DNA of 64,000 nt from Rhizobiaceae bacterium (GTDB taxonomy: Bacteria; Pseudomonadota; Alphaproteobacteria; Rhizobiales; Rhizobiaceae), in NCBI GenBank assembly GCA_019635755.1, contig JAHBYW010000004.1:124001-188000 (forward strand), read 5' to 3'. The notes beneath the pieces are model-generated. The model searched no databases and had not been told where the DNA came from. It worked only from the letters and a program-made list of their open reading frames with translations. Position numbers and translations under genes: made by a program. Positions 56,799 through 64,000 of this stretch are shown piece after piece (position 1 is the stretch's first letter; every line of letters starts with the position of its first letter).

Positions 56799-57817
56799 GC
56801 TGCCTCCCTGCCACTCACGTCCGCCTCGGTGAAGGCCGATCGCAAACCGGCGATCACCCCGGCGGGATCGGTCAATGTCATGATGCGGCGCCGCGCATCG
56901 GCGTCCGTGAACGGCGCGTGGCGGTCGAGGTACCAGCCGAGATGCTTGCGCGCGTGCCTCAGCCCGCCCTCGACGCCGTAGAGTTTCAACATGTCCTCGT
57001 AGTGCGCGACAACGTAGTCAGCCAGTGCCGCGCCCGGGCCGGGCCGGACCGAACTGGCCGTGCCGGCCGCCGCCGCGGCGATCTCTCCGGCGAGCCACGG
57101 CGCTCCGTAGTGTCCGCGCCCGGACATCACGGCATCCGCGCCAGACTGGTCGAGGATCGCGGCTGCGTCCGCCAGCGAGGCCACGTCGCCGTTCGCGACG
57201 ACGGGGATCGCGACCGCCTCCTTCACGCGCCGGATCGCCCGCCAGTCGGCCTTGCCCTGGTAGAACTGGCAGCGCGTCCGTCCGTGCACCGTGATCATGC
57301 GGACGCCGGCGGCCGCTGCACGGCGCGCGAGCACCGGCGCATTCAGCGACGTTTCGTCCCAGCCGAGCCGCATCTTGACTGTGACGGGCACCGCGACCGC
57401 GCCGACGACCGCGTCGATGAGGGTCAGCGCATGGTCGAGGTCGCGCATCAGAGCGGAGCCGGAATAGCCGCCCGTGACCTTCTTGGCTGGGCAGCCCATG
57501 TTGATGTCGATGATGTCGGCGCCCTCTCCCGCGACGATCCGCGCCGCCTCAGCCATCGGCGCGGGCTCACGCCCCGCGAGCTGCACCATGTGCACGTCGA
57601 CGTCCGGTCGACGCAGGCGCCGCCTGGTCTCTTCGCGCCCCTTGGCAAGCTCGCCGCTGGCAACCATTTCGGAGACCACGAGGCCGGCGCCATGGGCATG
57701 CGCGCGCGCCCTGAACGCCTCGTCGGTCACGCCCGACATCGGCGCGAGGAACACCCGGTTGCGGATGACGACGCCGCCGATGTCCAGCGGGTGAGTGAGC
57801 AGTGAGTCCTGGCGCAT
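56795..57817 (-). CDS. dusB: tRNA-dihydrouridine synthase DusB-type (nifR3-like)
   Basis: A 340-residue FMN-dependent TIM-barrel enzyme that reduces uridines in tRNA D-loops. Motifs are [35 protein letters not shown] with the catalytic Cys, VKMRLGWDE and [16 protein letters not shown]. Historically called nifR3 in Rhodobacter because it starts the ntrBC operon, as here. I chose ATG 57817; an in-frame TTG six bases earlier is less likely. The promoter for the whole ntr operon should lie in the 128-bp divergent spacer to ispDF. Confidence 0.95.
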   Translation of the reverse strand: MRQDSLLTHPLDIGGVVIRNRVFLAPMSGVTDEAFRARAHAHGAGLVVSEMVASGELAKGREETRRRLRRPDVDVHMVQLAGREPAPMAEAARIVAGEGADIIDINMGCPAKKVTGGYSGSALMRDLDHALTLIDAVVGAVAVPVTVKMRLGWDETSLNAPVLARRAAAAGVRMITVHGRTRCQFYQGKADWRAIRRVKEAVAIPVVANGDVASLADAAAILDQSGADAVMSGRGHYGAPWLAGEIAAAAAGTASSVRPGPGAALADYVVAHYEDMLKLYGVEGGLRHARKHLGWYLDRHAPFTDADARRRIMTLTDPAGVIAGLRSAFTEADVSGREAA

Positions 57818-57835
57818 GCACAAAAACAGGGCAAA

Positions 57836-57847
57836 GCAATCGATTGC
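57836..57847. promoter_or_regulatory. 12-bp perfect palindrome between dusB and ispDF
   Basis: GCAATCGATTGC is a perfect palindrome 19 bp before the dusB start, in the 128-bp spacer that must contain promoters for both directions. A minus-strand TTGCGT with a 17-bp spacer to TAGTCA lies farther upstream. Protein binding is unproved. Confidence 0.3.
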
Positions 57848-57945
57848 CTAATGACTAGCCATATTCCAGGACGTACGCAACTGCGAATTGATCGCTCGCG
57901 GCTTTGCTCTGGTCTTTGTGGCCGCCCCGCCGTAAGCGTCGGCCC

Positions 57946-59157
57946 ATGTCCGCCGATGCCAAAGCGTCGTTTCCCCGCACCATTGCAGTCGTGATCGTCG
58001 CAGCCGGGCGAGGTGAGCGCGCGGGCGCAGGCGAAGGTCCGAAACAGTACCGGCCGATCGGCGGCCGTCCGGTGATCTGGCATACGGTGCGCGCGTTCAC
58101 CAGCCACCCGCGGGTCGGCGATATCGTGGTTGCGATCCATCCGGATGACGAGACCCTGTTTCGGGCAGCCGCGGGTGATCTGCACGGCCGCGTGCGCACG
58201 GTGCACGGAGGCAGGACGCGGCAGGCCTCGACTCTGGCAGCCTTGCGGGCCTTGGCACCGGCACGTCCCGATGCCGTGCTGATCCACGACGGCGTCCGCC
58301 CGTTCGTCGATCATGAGCTGATTGATCGCACGGTCGCGGCCATTGGCTGCCAGCGCGGCGCCCTTCCCTGCATGCCGGTTTCGGATACGCTGAAGCACGG
58401 CGCGGACGGCGTGGTCGGCGGGACCGTCTCCCGGGCCGGCCTGTTCGCGGCGCAAACGCCCCAGGGGTTTCCGTTCATGCCCATCCTGGCAGCGCACGAG
58501 GCGGCCGCCGGGTCTGAGGAGTTCACCGACGATGCGGCGATCGCGGAGGCCGCTGGCCTGCCGGTGGAGATCGTGGTGGGGTCGCCGGACAATGTGAAGA
58601 TTACCTGGGCGCGCGACATCGCCCTCGCCGACGACAAACTGTCGGCTGGCCAGGCCCGCTGGCCCGACGTGCGCTCCGGCAGCGGCTACGACGTCCACGC
58701 CTTCGCGCCGGGCGACCAAGTCACGCTGTGCGGCATCGCCATCCCACACGACCGGACACTGTCCGGCCACTCCGACGCGGATGTCGCGCTCCACGCGCTG
58801 ACCGACGCGCTGCTCGCGACCTGCGGCGCCGGCGACATCGGCGACCACTTTCCTCCGAGCGACCCCCAATGGCGTGGCGCTCCCTCGCGCATCTTCCTGG
58901 AACACGCGGCCGATATCGTGCGTTCGAAGGGCGGCAGGATCGCCAACGCCGACGTCACGCTGATTTGCGAGGCGCCGCGGATCGGCCCGCACAGGGCGGC
59001 GATGCGGGACGCGGTCGCCGGCATGCTGAGGCTTTCGGTGGAGCGCGTCTCGGTCAAGGCGACGACGAATGAGCGGCTGGGCTTCGTCGGCCGCCAGGAG
59101 GGCATCGCCGCGATCGCCACGGCGAGCGTCGTCTACCCCGGAGGACTGGTTGGGTGA
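57946..59157 (+). CDS. ispDF: Bifunctional IspD/IspF (isoprenoid synthesis, MEP pathway)
   Basis: A 403-residue fusion. The IspD part (residues 1-235) has [19 protein letters not shown], the cytidylyltransferase signature, and [16 protein letters not shown]. The IspF part (from about residue 243) begins [17 protein letters not shown] with zinc-binding [17 protein letters not shown] and ends with [20 protein letters not shown]. It makes CDP-methylerythritol and then the cyclodiphosphate. The fusion is common in alphaproteobacteria. ATG 57946 was chosen because conserved sequence starts 12 residues later. Its stop overlaps the next gene by four bases. Confidence 0.97.
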   Translation: MSADAKASFPRTIAVVIVAAGRGERAGAGEGPKQYRPIGGRPVIWHTVRAFTSHPRVGDIVVAIHPDDETLFRAAAGDLHGRVRTVHGGRTRQASTLAALRALAPARPDAVLIHDGVRPFVDHELIDRTVAAIGCQRGALPCMPVSDTLKHGADGVVGGTVSRAGLFAAQTPQGFPFMPILAAHEAAAGSEEFTDDAAIAEAAGLPVEIVVGSPDNVKITWARDIALADDKLSAGQARWPDVRSGSGYDVHAFAPGDQVTLCGIAIPHDRTLSGHSDADVALHALTDALLATCGAGDIGDHFPPSDPQWRGAPSRIFLEHAADIVRSKGGRIANADVTLICEAPRIGPHRAAMRDAVAGMLRLSVERVSVKATTNERLGFVGRQEGIAAIATASVVYPGGLVG

Positions 59158-59639
59158 ACGAACTCGGCGACCTTGCTGACCGCTTCCTGAAGGCTTGTAC
59201 CCGGCGCAGCATCCTGGTCGCGACCGCTGAATCCTGCACCGGCGGGATGATCATGTCGCTGCTCACCGATATTCCCGGGTCATCGTCGATGGTCGACCGC
59301 GGTTTCATCACGTATTCCAACGAGGCGAAGATGGACATGGTCGGCGTCTCCAAGTCGACGCTGGACGCACACGGCTCCGTATCCCGCGAGACTGTGGTGG
59401 AGATGGCAGCGGGCGCGTTGAAGAACTCGCGCGCCGGCATCGCTCTGGCGGTCACTGGCATCGCCGGCCCCGACGGTGGCTCGGCCGAGAAGCCCGTGGG
59501 CCTTGTCTGGTTCGGTGTCGCCATGACCGGCGTTGCACCGATCGCGGAAAAGCGGCTGTTCGAGAACCGGGGGCGCGACTTCATCCGCCGCGAGACGGTT
59601 CGTACCGCCCTTGAATTGGGCTTCGCCAGGCTGACCTGA
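59154..59639 (+). CDS. CinA family protein (nicotinamide-nucleotide amidohydrolase type)
   Basis: A 161-residue stand-alone CinA C-terminal domain. The pattern [56 protein letters not shown] and [13 protein letters not shown] fits PncC, which deamidates NMN in pyridine nucleotide recycling. Start GTG 59154 overlaps the ispDF stop (GTGA), so it is co-translated. It lacks the N-terminal molybdopterin-like domain of full CinA. Enzymatic activity is inferred. Confidence 0.93.
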   Translation: MNELGDLADRFLKACTRRSILVATAESCTGGMIMSLLTDIPGSSSMVDRGFITYSNEAKMDMVGVSKSTLDAHGSVSRETVVEMAAGALKNSRAGIALAVTGIAGPDGGSAEKPVGLVWFGVAMTGVAPIAEKRLFENRGRDFIRRETVRTALELGFARLT

Positions 59640-59694
59640 CGCCGGCGATTGACGAAGCCCCACGGCCGCGTTCTCTTCGGAGGATCAAAAAGGC

Positions 59695-60576
59695 GTGCGC
59701 AGGATGACAATCTCAACGATGCGACGGTTGGGCGGCGTGCTCGTGCTTGCGTTGGCGTCGAGCATGTTGGCGGGCGCCGCAAACGCCGTGCCGGGCTTGA
59801 TGGAGCCGGATCCGGCGGTCCAGAAACGCCTGGACGAGGCGCTTGAGCGCCAGGACCAGATGATCGCGGAGGCCGTCACCAAGCTGCAGCCGGAACGTCC
59901 CGGCGTGCGCGACGTGTTCTTCGTCGGCGTCGCGGGCTGGGGTGACCAGGACGTGTTCCGCCTCGAAGTCCGGGCAGTGCGCAAGCTGTTCGAAACCGGC
60001 TTCGGCGCCGGCGGCCGTGCCGTATCGCTGGTCAACCACCGCGAGACTCTGACGCAGGTACCGCTGGCCACGATCGATACGATCGAGGCGACGGTGATGG
60101 CCGTCGCAAACCGGATGAACCTCGAAGAGGACGTCCTTGTCCTGTTCATGACGTCGCACGGGGCCGAGTGGGAAGGCTTCAGCCTCGTTCTCAACGGCAA
60201 CGATTTCGGTGCCGTCAGGACGGCACAGCTCGCCCGCATCCTCGGTGCGTCGCGCATCCGCAACCGGATCGTTTTCGTCTCGTCCTGCTTCTCCGGGCAG
60301 TTCGTCGCCTCGCTCGCCGAGGAGAACACCCTGCTGATCACCTCTGCCGCCAGCGACCGCGCCTCGTTCGGCTGCAGCACCGACGCGGAATGGACCTGGT
60401 TCGGCGAGGCCTTCTTCCGTGACGCGCTGCCGAAACACAGGACCTTCGCCAAGGCGTTCGAGGTGGCGGCGCAGAAGGTCGCGGCGCGCGAGCAGGCCGA
60501 AAACTACACGCCGTCGGTCCCGCAGATCAGGATCGGCGAGAACATCCGCGCGGTGCTGGGCGAACTCGGTTTCTGA
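59695..60576 (+). CDS. Secreted C13-family (legumain-like, caspase-fold) cysteine peptidase
   Basis: A 293-residue protein with a signal peptide (hydrophobic GGVLVLALASSMLAGA, cut near ANA at residue 31), so periplasmic or secreted. The mature part starts with a short helical segment, then DVFFVGVAGWGDQDVFRLEV. The catalytic pair of clan CD is clear: His155 in LFMTSHGAEWEG and Cys198 in VFVSSCFSGQFVASL. These fit peptidase family C13, whose eukaryotic members are legumain and GPI-transamidase. ASDRASFGCSTDAEWTWFGEAF follows as in bacterial homologues. Start GTG 59695 has GGAGGA ten bases upstream; ATG 59704 and 59716 are alternatives. Substrates are unknown. Confidence 0.85.
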   Translation: MRRMTISTMRRLGGVLVLALASSMLAGAANAVPGLMEPDPAVQKRLDEALERQDQMIAEAVTKLQPERPGVRDVFFVGVAGWGDQDVFRLEVRAVRKLFETGFGAGGRAVSLVNHRETLTQVPLATIDTIEATVMAVANRMNLEEDVLVLFMTSHGAEWEGFSLVLNGNDFGAVRTAQLARILGASRIRNRIVFVSSCFSGQFVASLAEENTLLITSAASDRASFGCSTDAEWTWFGEAFFRDALPKHRTFAKAFEVAAQKVAAREQAENYTPSVPQIRIGENIRAVLGELGF

Positions 60577-60590
60577 ACCGCGGCGCGTGG

Positions 60591-61043
60591 TCAGCCGGGC
60601 CGGCCGTAGATCGCGTCGGCGCGCTTCTCGAAAGCTTCCGCGAACATCCGAAAGGCGCGGTCGAACATCGCGCCCATCAGTGCGCCCAGGATGCGGCTCT
60701 TGAATTCGTAGTCGATGAAGAACTTCACCACAGAGCCGCCCGGTGCAGGATCAAACTGCCATCGGTTGTTGAGGTACTTGAAGGGCCCGTCGACATAGCT
60801 GACGTCGATGGCGTTCTCGTCGGGTTTTAGGTGCACCTGGCTGGTGAAGGTCTCGCGCAACGCCTTGTACCCGACCGTCATGTCGGCGACGAGGATAGCC
60901 CGCCCGTCGCGCTCCTTGCGCGAGCGCACCGTGAGCGCCTCGCAGAGCGGCAGGAACTCCGGGTAGCGCTCCACGTCGGCCACGAGCGCGAACATCCGCT
61001 CGGCGCTGTGCCGCACCGGCCGCGCAGTCTCGAATTGCGGCAT
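60591..61043 (-). CDS. ratA: RatA/Coq10-like SRPBCC family protein
   Basis: A 150-residue START-like (SRPBCC) protein. The N-terminal FETARPVRHSAERMFALVAD, DVERYPEFLPLCEALTVRSR and the C-terminal YEFKSRILGALMGAMFDRAF match the family of E. coli RatA and yeast Coq10. Two roles are discussed for the family: ubiquinone binding, and, in E. coli, interference with ribosome subunit joining. Here a quinone or lipid role is more likely, but it cannot be told. The start overlaps the lipA stop by one base. Confidence 0.9.
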   Translation of the reverse strand: MPQFETARPVRHSAERMFALVADVERYPEFLPLCEALTVRSRKERDGRAILVADMTVGYKALRETFTSQVHLKPDENAIDVSYVDGPFKYLNNRWQFDPAPGGSVVKFFIDYEFKSRILGALMGAMFDRAFRMFAEAFEKRADAIYGRPG

Positions 61044-62008
61044 CAGCCCTTCTTTGCGAGCTGGGCCTCGCGGGCTGCCCGCAGCTTCGCGAAGTCGTCG
61101 CCGGCATGGTGCGACGAGCGGGTCAGTGGGGTCGCTGCGACCATGAGGAAGCCCTTGGTGTAGGCGACCGTCTCGTAGGACTTGAACTCCTCCGGCGTGA
61201 CGAACTTCATCACCGCGTGATGCTTCTTCGACGGCTGCAAGTACTGGCCGATGGTTATGAAATCGACGTTGGCGGAGCGCAGGTCGTCCATCAGCTGCAG
61301 CACCTCGTTCCGTTCCTCGCCCAGGCCCACCATGATGCCGGACTTGGTGAAGATCGACGGGTCGAGCTCCTTTACCCGCTGCAGCAGCCGCATCGAATGG
61401 AAGTAGCGCGCGCCGGGGCGGACGGTCAGGTAGTTGGACGGCACGGTCTCGAGGTTGTGGTTGAACACGTCGGGCCGCGCGGCGACGACGGTCTCCAGCG
61501 CGCCGTCCTTGCGCAGGAAATCCGGCGTCAGAATCTCGATCGTCGTGCCGGGCGAGGCGCGGCGGATCGCCTGGATCACCTCGACGAAGTGCTGTGCTCC
61601 GCCGTCGGCCAGGTCGTCGCGGTCGACGGAGGTGATCACCACATGCGTCAGGCCCATCTTAGCGACGGCGCGGCCGACGCTTTCGGGCTCGTTCGGGTCC
61701 AGCGCGGTCGGGATGCCGGTCGCGACATTGCAGAAGGCGCAGGCGCGCGTGCAGATCTCGCCCATGATCATGAACGTCGCGTGCTTCTTGTCCCAGCATT
61801 CGCCGATGTTGGGGCAGCCGGCCTCCTCGCAGACCGTCACCAGACCGTGCGACTTCACGATCTCGCGCGTTTCCTGATAGCCGCGCGACACAGGCGCCCT
61901 CACCCGGATCCAGTCGGGCTTGCGCAGCACGACCTCCTGGTCGGGCCGATGGGCCTTCTCCGGGTGCCGCGGGCGCGGCTTGGCTATCGTGTCAACGAGG
62001 GTGACCAT
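61043..62008 (-). CDS. lipA: Lipoyl synthase
   Basis: A 321-residue radical-SAM enzyme that inserts two sulfurs into octanoyl chains on lipoate-dependent proteins. The auxiliary cluster cysteines are C60, C65 and C71 ([12 protein letters not shown]); the radical-SAM cysteines are C86, C90 and C93 (CTRACAFC). [14 protein letters not shown]-like and [10 protein letters not shown] motifs and the C-terminal [18 protein letters not shown] (with the Ser ligand region) are complete. I chose ATG 62008 (MVTLVDTIA). It lies 87 bp after lpdA, which encodes a lipoate-dependent complex enzyme, and may share its transcript. Confidence 0.97.
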   Translation of the reverse strand: MVTLVDTIAKPRPRHPEKAHRPDQEVVLRKPDWIRVRAPVSRGYQETREIVKSHGLVTVCEEAGCPNIGECWDKKHATFMIMGEICTRACAFCNVATGIPTALDPNEPESVGRAVAKMGLTHVVITSVDRDDLADGGAQHFVEVIQAIRRASPGTTIEILTPDFLRKDGALETVVAARPDVFNHNLETVPSNYLTVRPGARYFHSMRLLQRVKELDPSIFTKSGIMVGLGEERNEVLQLMDDLRSANVDFITIGQYLQPSKKHHAVMKFVTPEEFKSYETVAYTKGFLMVAATPLTRSSHHAGDDFAKLRAAREAQLAKKG

Positions 62009-62095
62009 CTTCCGTCCGTCGTTCTCGGCGGCCTGCCGCCGCTTCTGCATATAGTCAGCTTCGTCACGCCCTGACAGGGCGGGAAAGAATGACCG

Positions 62096-63541
62096 TCATG
62101 CGTTCAGCGCACGCCCGTAGGCGTCGAGCACGCTTTCCTTCATCATCTCCGACAGCGTCGGATGCGGGAAGACCGTGTGCATCACCTCTTCCTCGGTCGT
62201 CTCCAGGTTCATCGCGACTACGAAGCCCTGGATCAGCTCCGTCACCTCGGCGCCGACCATGTGCGCGCCGATGAGCTCGCCGGTTTTCTTGTCGAAGATC
62301 GTCTTGATGAAGCCCTGGTCCTCGCCGAGCGCGATGGCCTTGCCGTTGGCGCCGAACTGGAAGCGACCGACGCGGATGTCGCGGCCGTCCGCCTTGGCCT
62401 TCTGCTCGGTCATGCCGACCGAAGCGACCTGCGGGTGGCAGTAGGTGCAGCCGGGGATCTTCGACTTGTCGAGCGCATGCACACCCGGCGCGTTGGCGAT
62501 CTTCTCGACGCAGACGACGCCCTCGTGCTCGGCCTTGTGGGCGAGCATCGGCGGACCGGCGACGTCGCCGATGGCGTAGATGCCAGGCACGTTCGTGCGG
62601 CCATAGCCGTCGACCACGACGACCCCACGCTCGATCTTCACACCCAGTGCCTCCAGGCCAAGGTTCTCGACATTGCCCTGCACCCCGACGGCCGAGATCA
62701 TGCGGTCGGCGGTGATCTTCTCGACCGTGCCGTCCTTCTTCTCGACATGGGCGGTGACCGAATTGGCGCCCTTCTCGACCTTGGTCACCTTCGCTTCGAG
62801 GATGATCTTCATCCCCTGCTTCTCGAACTGCTTCTGCGCGAACTTCGAGACTTCCGCGTCCTCGACCGGCATGACCTGCGGCATCAGCTCGACTACGGTC
62901 ACGTCGGCGCCCATCGTGCGGTAGAAAGACGCGAACTCGATGCCAATCGCGCCCGACCCCATCACCAGCAGCGACTTCGGCATCTCCTTTGGCACCATCG
63001 CCTCGAAATAGGTCCAGATCAGCTTGCCGTCCGGCTCGATGCCGGGCAGCGCGCGCGGCCGCGCGCCGGTCGCGACGATGATGTGCTTGGCGGTGTAGGT
63101 GCCCTCGCCCTTCGTGCCCTTGGGCGCAGGATGCTGAGGCTCCATCGCCTTCTTCGACGGTTTTGACACGACGATCTCGCCAAGTTTGCTGATCTTGGCC
63201 TCGCCCCAGATCACGTCGACCTTGTTCTTCTTCATCAGGAAGCCGACGCCGCCGTTCAGGCGCGCCGAGACCTTGCGCGAGCGATCGACGACCGCGGCCG
63301 TGTCGGCGGACACCTTGCCGTCGATCTTCAGGCCATAGGCCGCCGGATGCTGCGCATAGTGGAGGATTTCTGCCGACCGCAGCAGCGCCTTGGTCGGGAT
63401 GCAGCCCCAGTTCAGACAGATGCCGCCCAGATGCTCGCGCTCGACGATCGCAGTCTTGAAGCCGAGCTGCGCCGAGCGCACGGCCGTGACGTAGCCGCCC
63501 GGGCCGGAACCGATGATGATGACGTCGTAGGAGTCAGCCAC
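62096..63541 (-). CDS. lpdA: Dihydrolipoyl dehydrogenase
   Basis: A 481-residue FAD enzyme, E3 of 2-oxoacid dehydrogenase complexes. The FAD motif is IIGSGPGGYVTAVRSAQLG; the redox pair is C42 and C47 in GGICLNWGCIPTK; the NAD motif is MGSGAIGIEFASFY; the C-terminal HTVFPHPTLSEMM has the catalytic His-Glu pair. An extra segment around SKKAMEPQHPAPKGTKGEG is typical of rhizobial E3 of the pyruvate complex. Start GTG 63541 has AAGGAAAG upstream. It is downstream of an SGNH hydrolase gene by 16 bp and upstream of lipA. Confidence 0.97.
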   Translation of the reverse strand: MADSYDVIIIGSGPGGYVTAVRSAQLGFKTAIVEREHLGGICLNWGCIPTKALLRSAEILHYAQHPAAYGLKIDGKVSADTAAVVDRSRKVSARLNGGVGFLMKKNKVDVIWGEAKISKLGEIVVSKPSKKAMEPQHPAPKGTKGEGTYTAKHIIVATGARPRALPGIEPDGKLIWTYFEAMVPKEMPKSLLVMGSGAIGIEFASFYRTMGADVTVVELMPQVMPVEDAEVSKFAQKQFEKQGMKIILEAKVTKVEKGANSVTAHVEKKDGTVEKITADRMISAVGVQGNVENLGLEALGVKIERGVVVVDGYGRTNVPGIYAIGDVAGPPMLAHKAEHEGVVCVEKIANAPGVHALDKSKIPGCTYCHPQVASVGMTEQKAKADGRDIRVGRFQFGANGKAIALGEDQGFIKTIFDKKTGELIGAHMVGAEVTELIQGFVVAMNLETTEEEVMHTVFPHPTLSEMMKESVLDAYGRALNA

Positions 63542-63557
63542 TGTCGCTTTCCTTCGC

Positions 63558-64000
63558 TCAGTTCTTCAACAAATCGCGCACGACCGGTGCCAGCGCCCTG
63601 CCGATCGCGCGCGTGTTCTCCGCGTCGAGATGGACGCCGTCGAGCGGCGTCGTCTTCGCCACCGAGCCAGCGTCGAAGAAGGCACAGCCCATCTCGGCCG
63701 GGAGCAGGCCGTAGAGCCGCGCCAGCTGCTTCGATTCCTCGATGGTCTCGCCGAACATCATGTCGAACGCCTCGTTCGGTGTCTTGCAGAGCGCCGGCGG
63801 CGCGACCACCAGCATCTCCGGCGCCGCATAGCCAAAATCGTAGACGTGGTGCTTCACGATCTCGACGATGCGCTCCATGCCCTGCTTGGCGCCGATGGCG
63901 CGGCCGCAGATGAACGGCTTCATGTCGTTGGTCCCGAGCATGGCGATCACGAGATCGAGCGGCTTGTGCGTCTCCAGCAGAGTCGGCAGCACGCGCGCAC
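63558..64000 (-). CDS. SGNH/GDSL-type hydrolase, truncated at the window edge
   Basis: Only the C-terminal 146 residues or so are visible; the frame is open to the last base, so the start and block I (GDS) lie outside. Block III (GTNDMK) supplies the Asn and block V (DGVHLD) the catalytic Asp-His pair of SGNH esterases. The spacing resembles aryl-esterase/acyl-CoA thioesterase-like members. The gene is immediately upstream of lpdA on the same strand, a linkage with unknown meaning. Substrate cannot be told. Confidence 0.85.
   Translation of the reverse strand, partial: ARVLPTLLETHKPLDLVIAMLGTNDMKPFICGRAIGAKQGMERIVEIVKHHVYDFGYAAPEMLVVAPPALCKTPNEAFDMMFGETIEESKQLARLYGLLPAEMGCAFFDAGSVAKTTPLDGVHLDAENTRAIGRALAPVVRDLLKN

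Noticed and set aside
60591-61043. RatA as part of a toxin-antitoxin system
   Set aside because: The family is sometimes labelled a toxin, but no antitoxin partner is adjacent; the neighbour is lipA. The SRPBCC/Coq10-like description is safer.
62067-62081. CGCCCTGACAGGGCG inverted repeat between lpdA and lipA
   Set aside because: Perfect 7-bp arms, but a one-base loop cannot form an RNA hairpin without opening the stem and no T run follows, so it is not called a terminator. It may be an operator but there is no support.

Overview
The window is a GC-rich chromosomal segment from an alphaproteobacterium of the order Hyphomicrobiales (Rhizobiales), most like Mesorhizobium or other Phyllobacteriaceae. 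Three things suggest this: the dusB-ntrB-ntrC-ntrY-ntrX-trkA-dat-hfq-hflX operon, a fused ispDF gene, and a phasin with MipZ and SPOR-domain envelope proteins. No rRNA, prophage, insertion sequence or CRISPR array was seen. Genes are densely packed and many start codons overlap the preceding stop.

Layout. 1-2.3 kb: the 3' part of L-serine dehydratase and a LuxR-type regulator split by an apparent one-base deletion. 2.4-5.5 kb: a DUF1489 protein, then MipZ, a VWA-like protein and a membrane J-domain protein in one run. 5.5-13.9 kb: a SPOR-domain D,D-carboxypeptidase, a phasin, clpS-clpA, rimO, terC and an EamA transporter. 13.97 kb: tRNA-Ser(UGA). 14.3-22 kb: rlpA, a second D,D-carboxypeptidase, tmk-holB, metG, tatD and an MBL-fold hydrolase. 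22.2-46.4 kb: a 24-kb cobalamin locus. 46.4-57.8 kb: the nitrogen-regulation and hfq/hflX operon on the minus strand. 57.9-64 kb: ispDF, a CinA-type amidase, a secreted C13 (legumain-like) peptidase, ratA-lipA, lpdA and a truncated SGNH hydrolase.

The cobalamin locus holds most of an aerobic (late cobalt insertion) pathway. Present are cobA, cobI, cobG, cobJ, cobM, cobK, cobL, cobH, cobB, cobN, cobO, cobQ, cobC, cobD, cobP, cobV and cobU, with cobW, cobE, cbiD and the cobalt transporter genes cbtA and cbtB. CobF is not seen and cbiD probably replaces it. The other chelatase subunits (CobS, CobT), the cobalt reductase and BluB must be elsewhere. Two cobalamin riboswitches lie back to back: one drives cbtB-cbtA-cobP-cobO-cobQ leftward, the other drives DUF1636-cobW-cobN and on through the methyltransferase run rightward.

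The most unusual features are in this locus. Three genes (cobD, cobK, cbiD) are embedded in the opposite orientation inside runs of partner genes, overlapping their neighbours. Two of these form head-to-head pairs whose start codons share one CATG. A 156-bp palindromic repeat also lies in frame inside cobG and adds 52 codons without breaking the frame.
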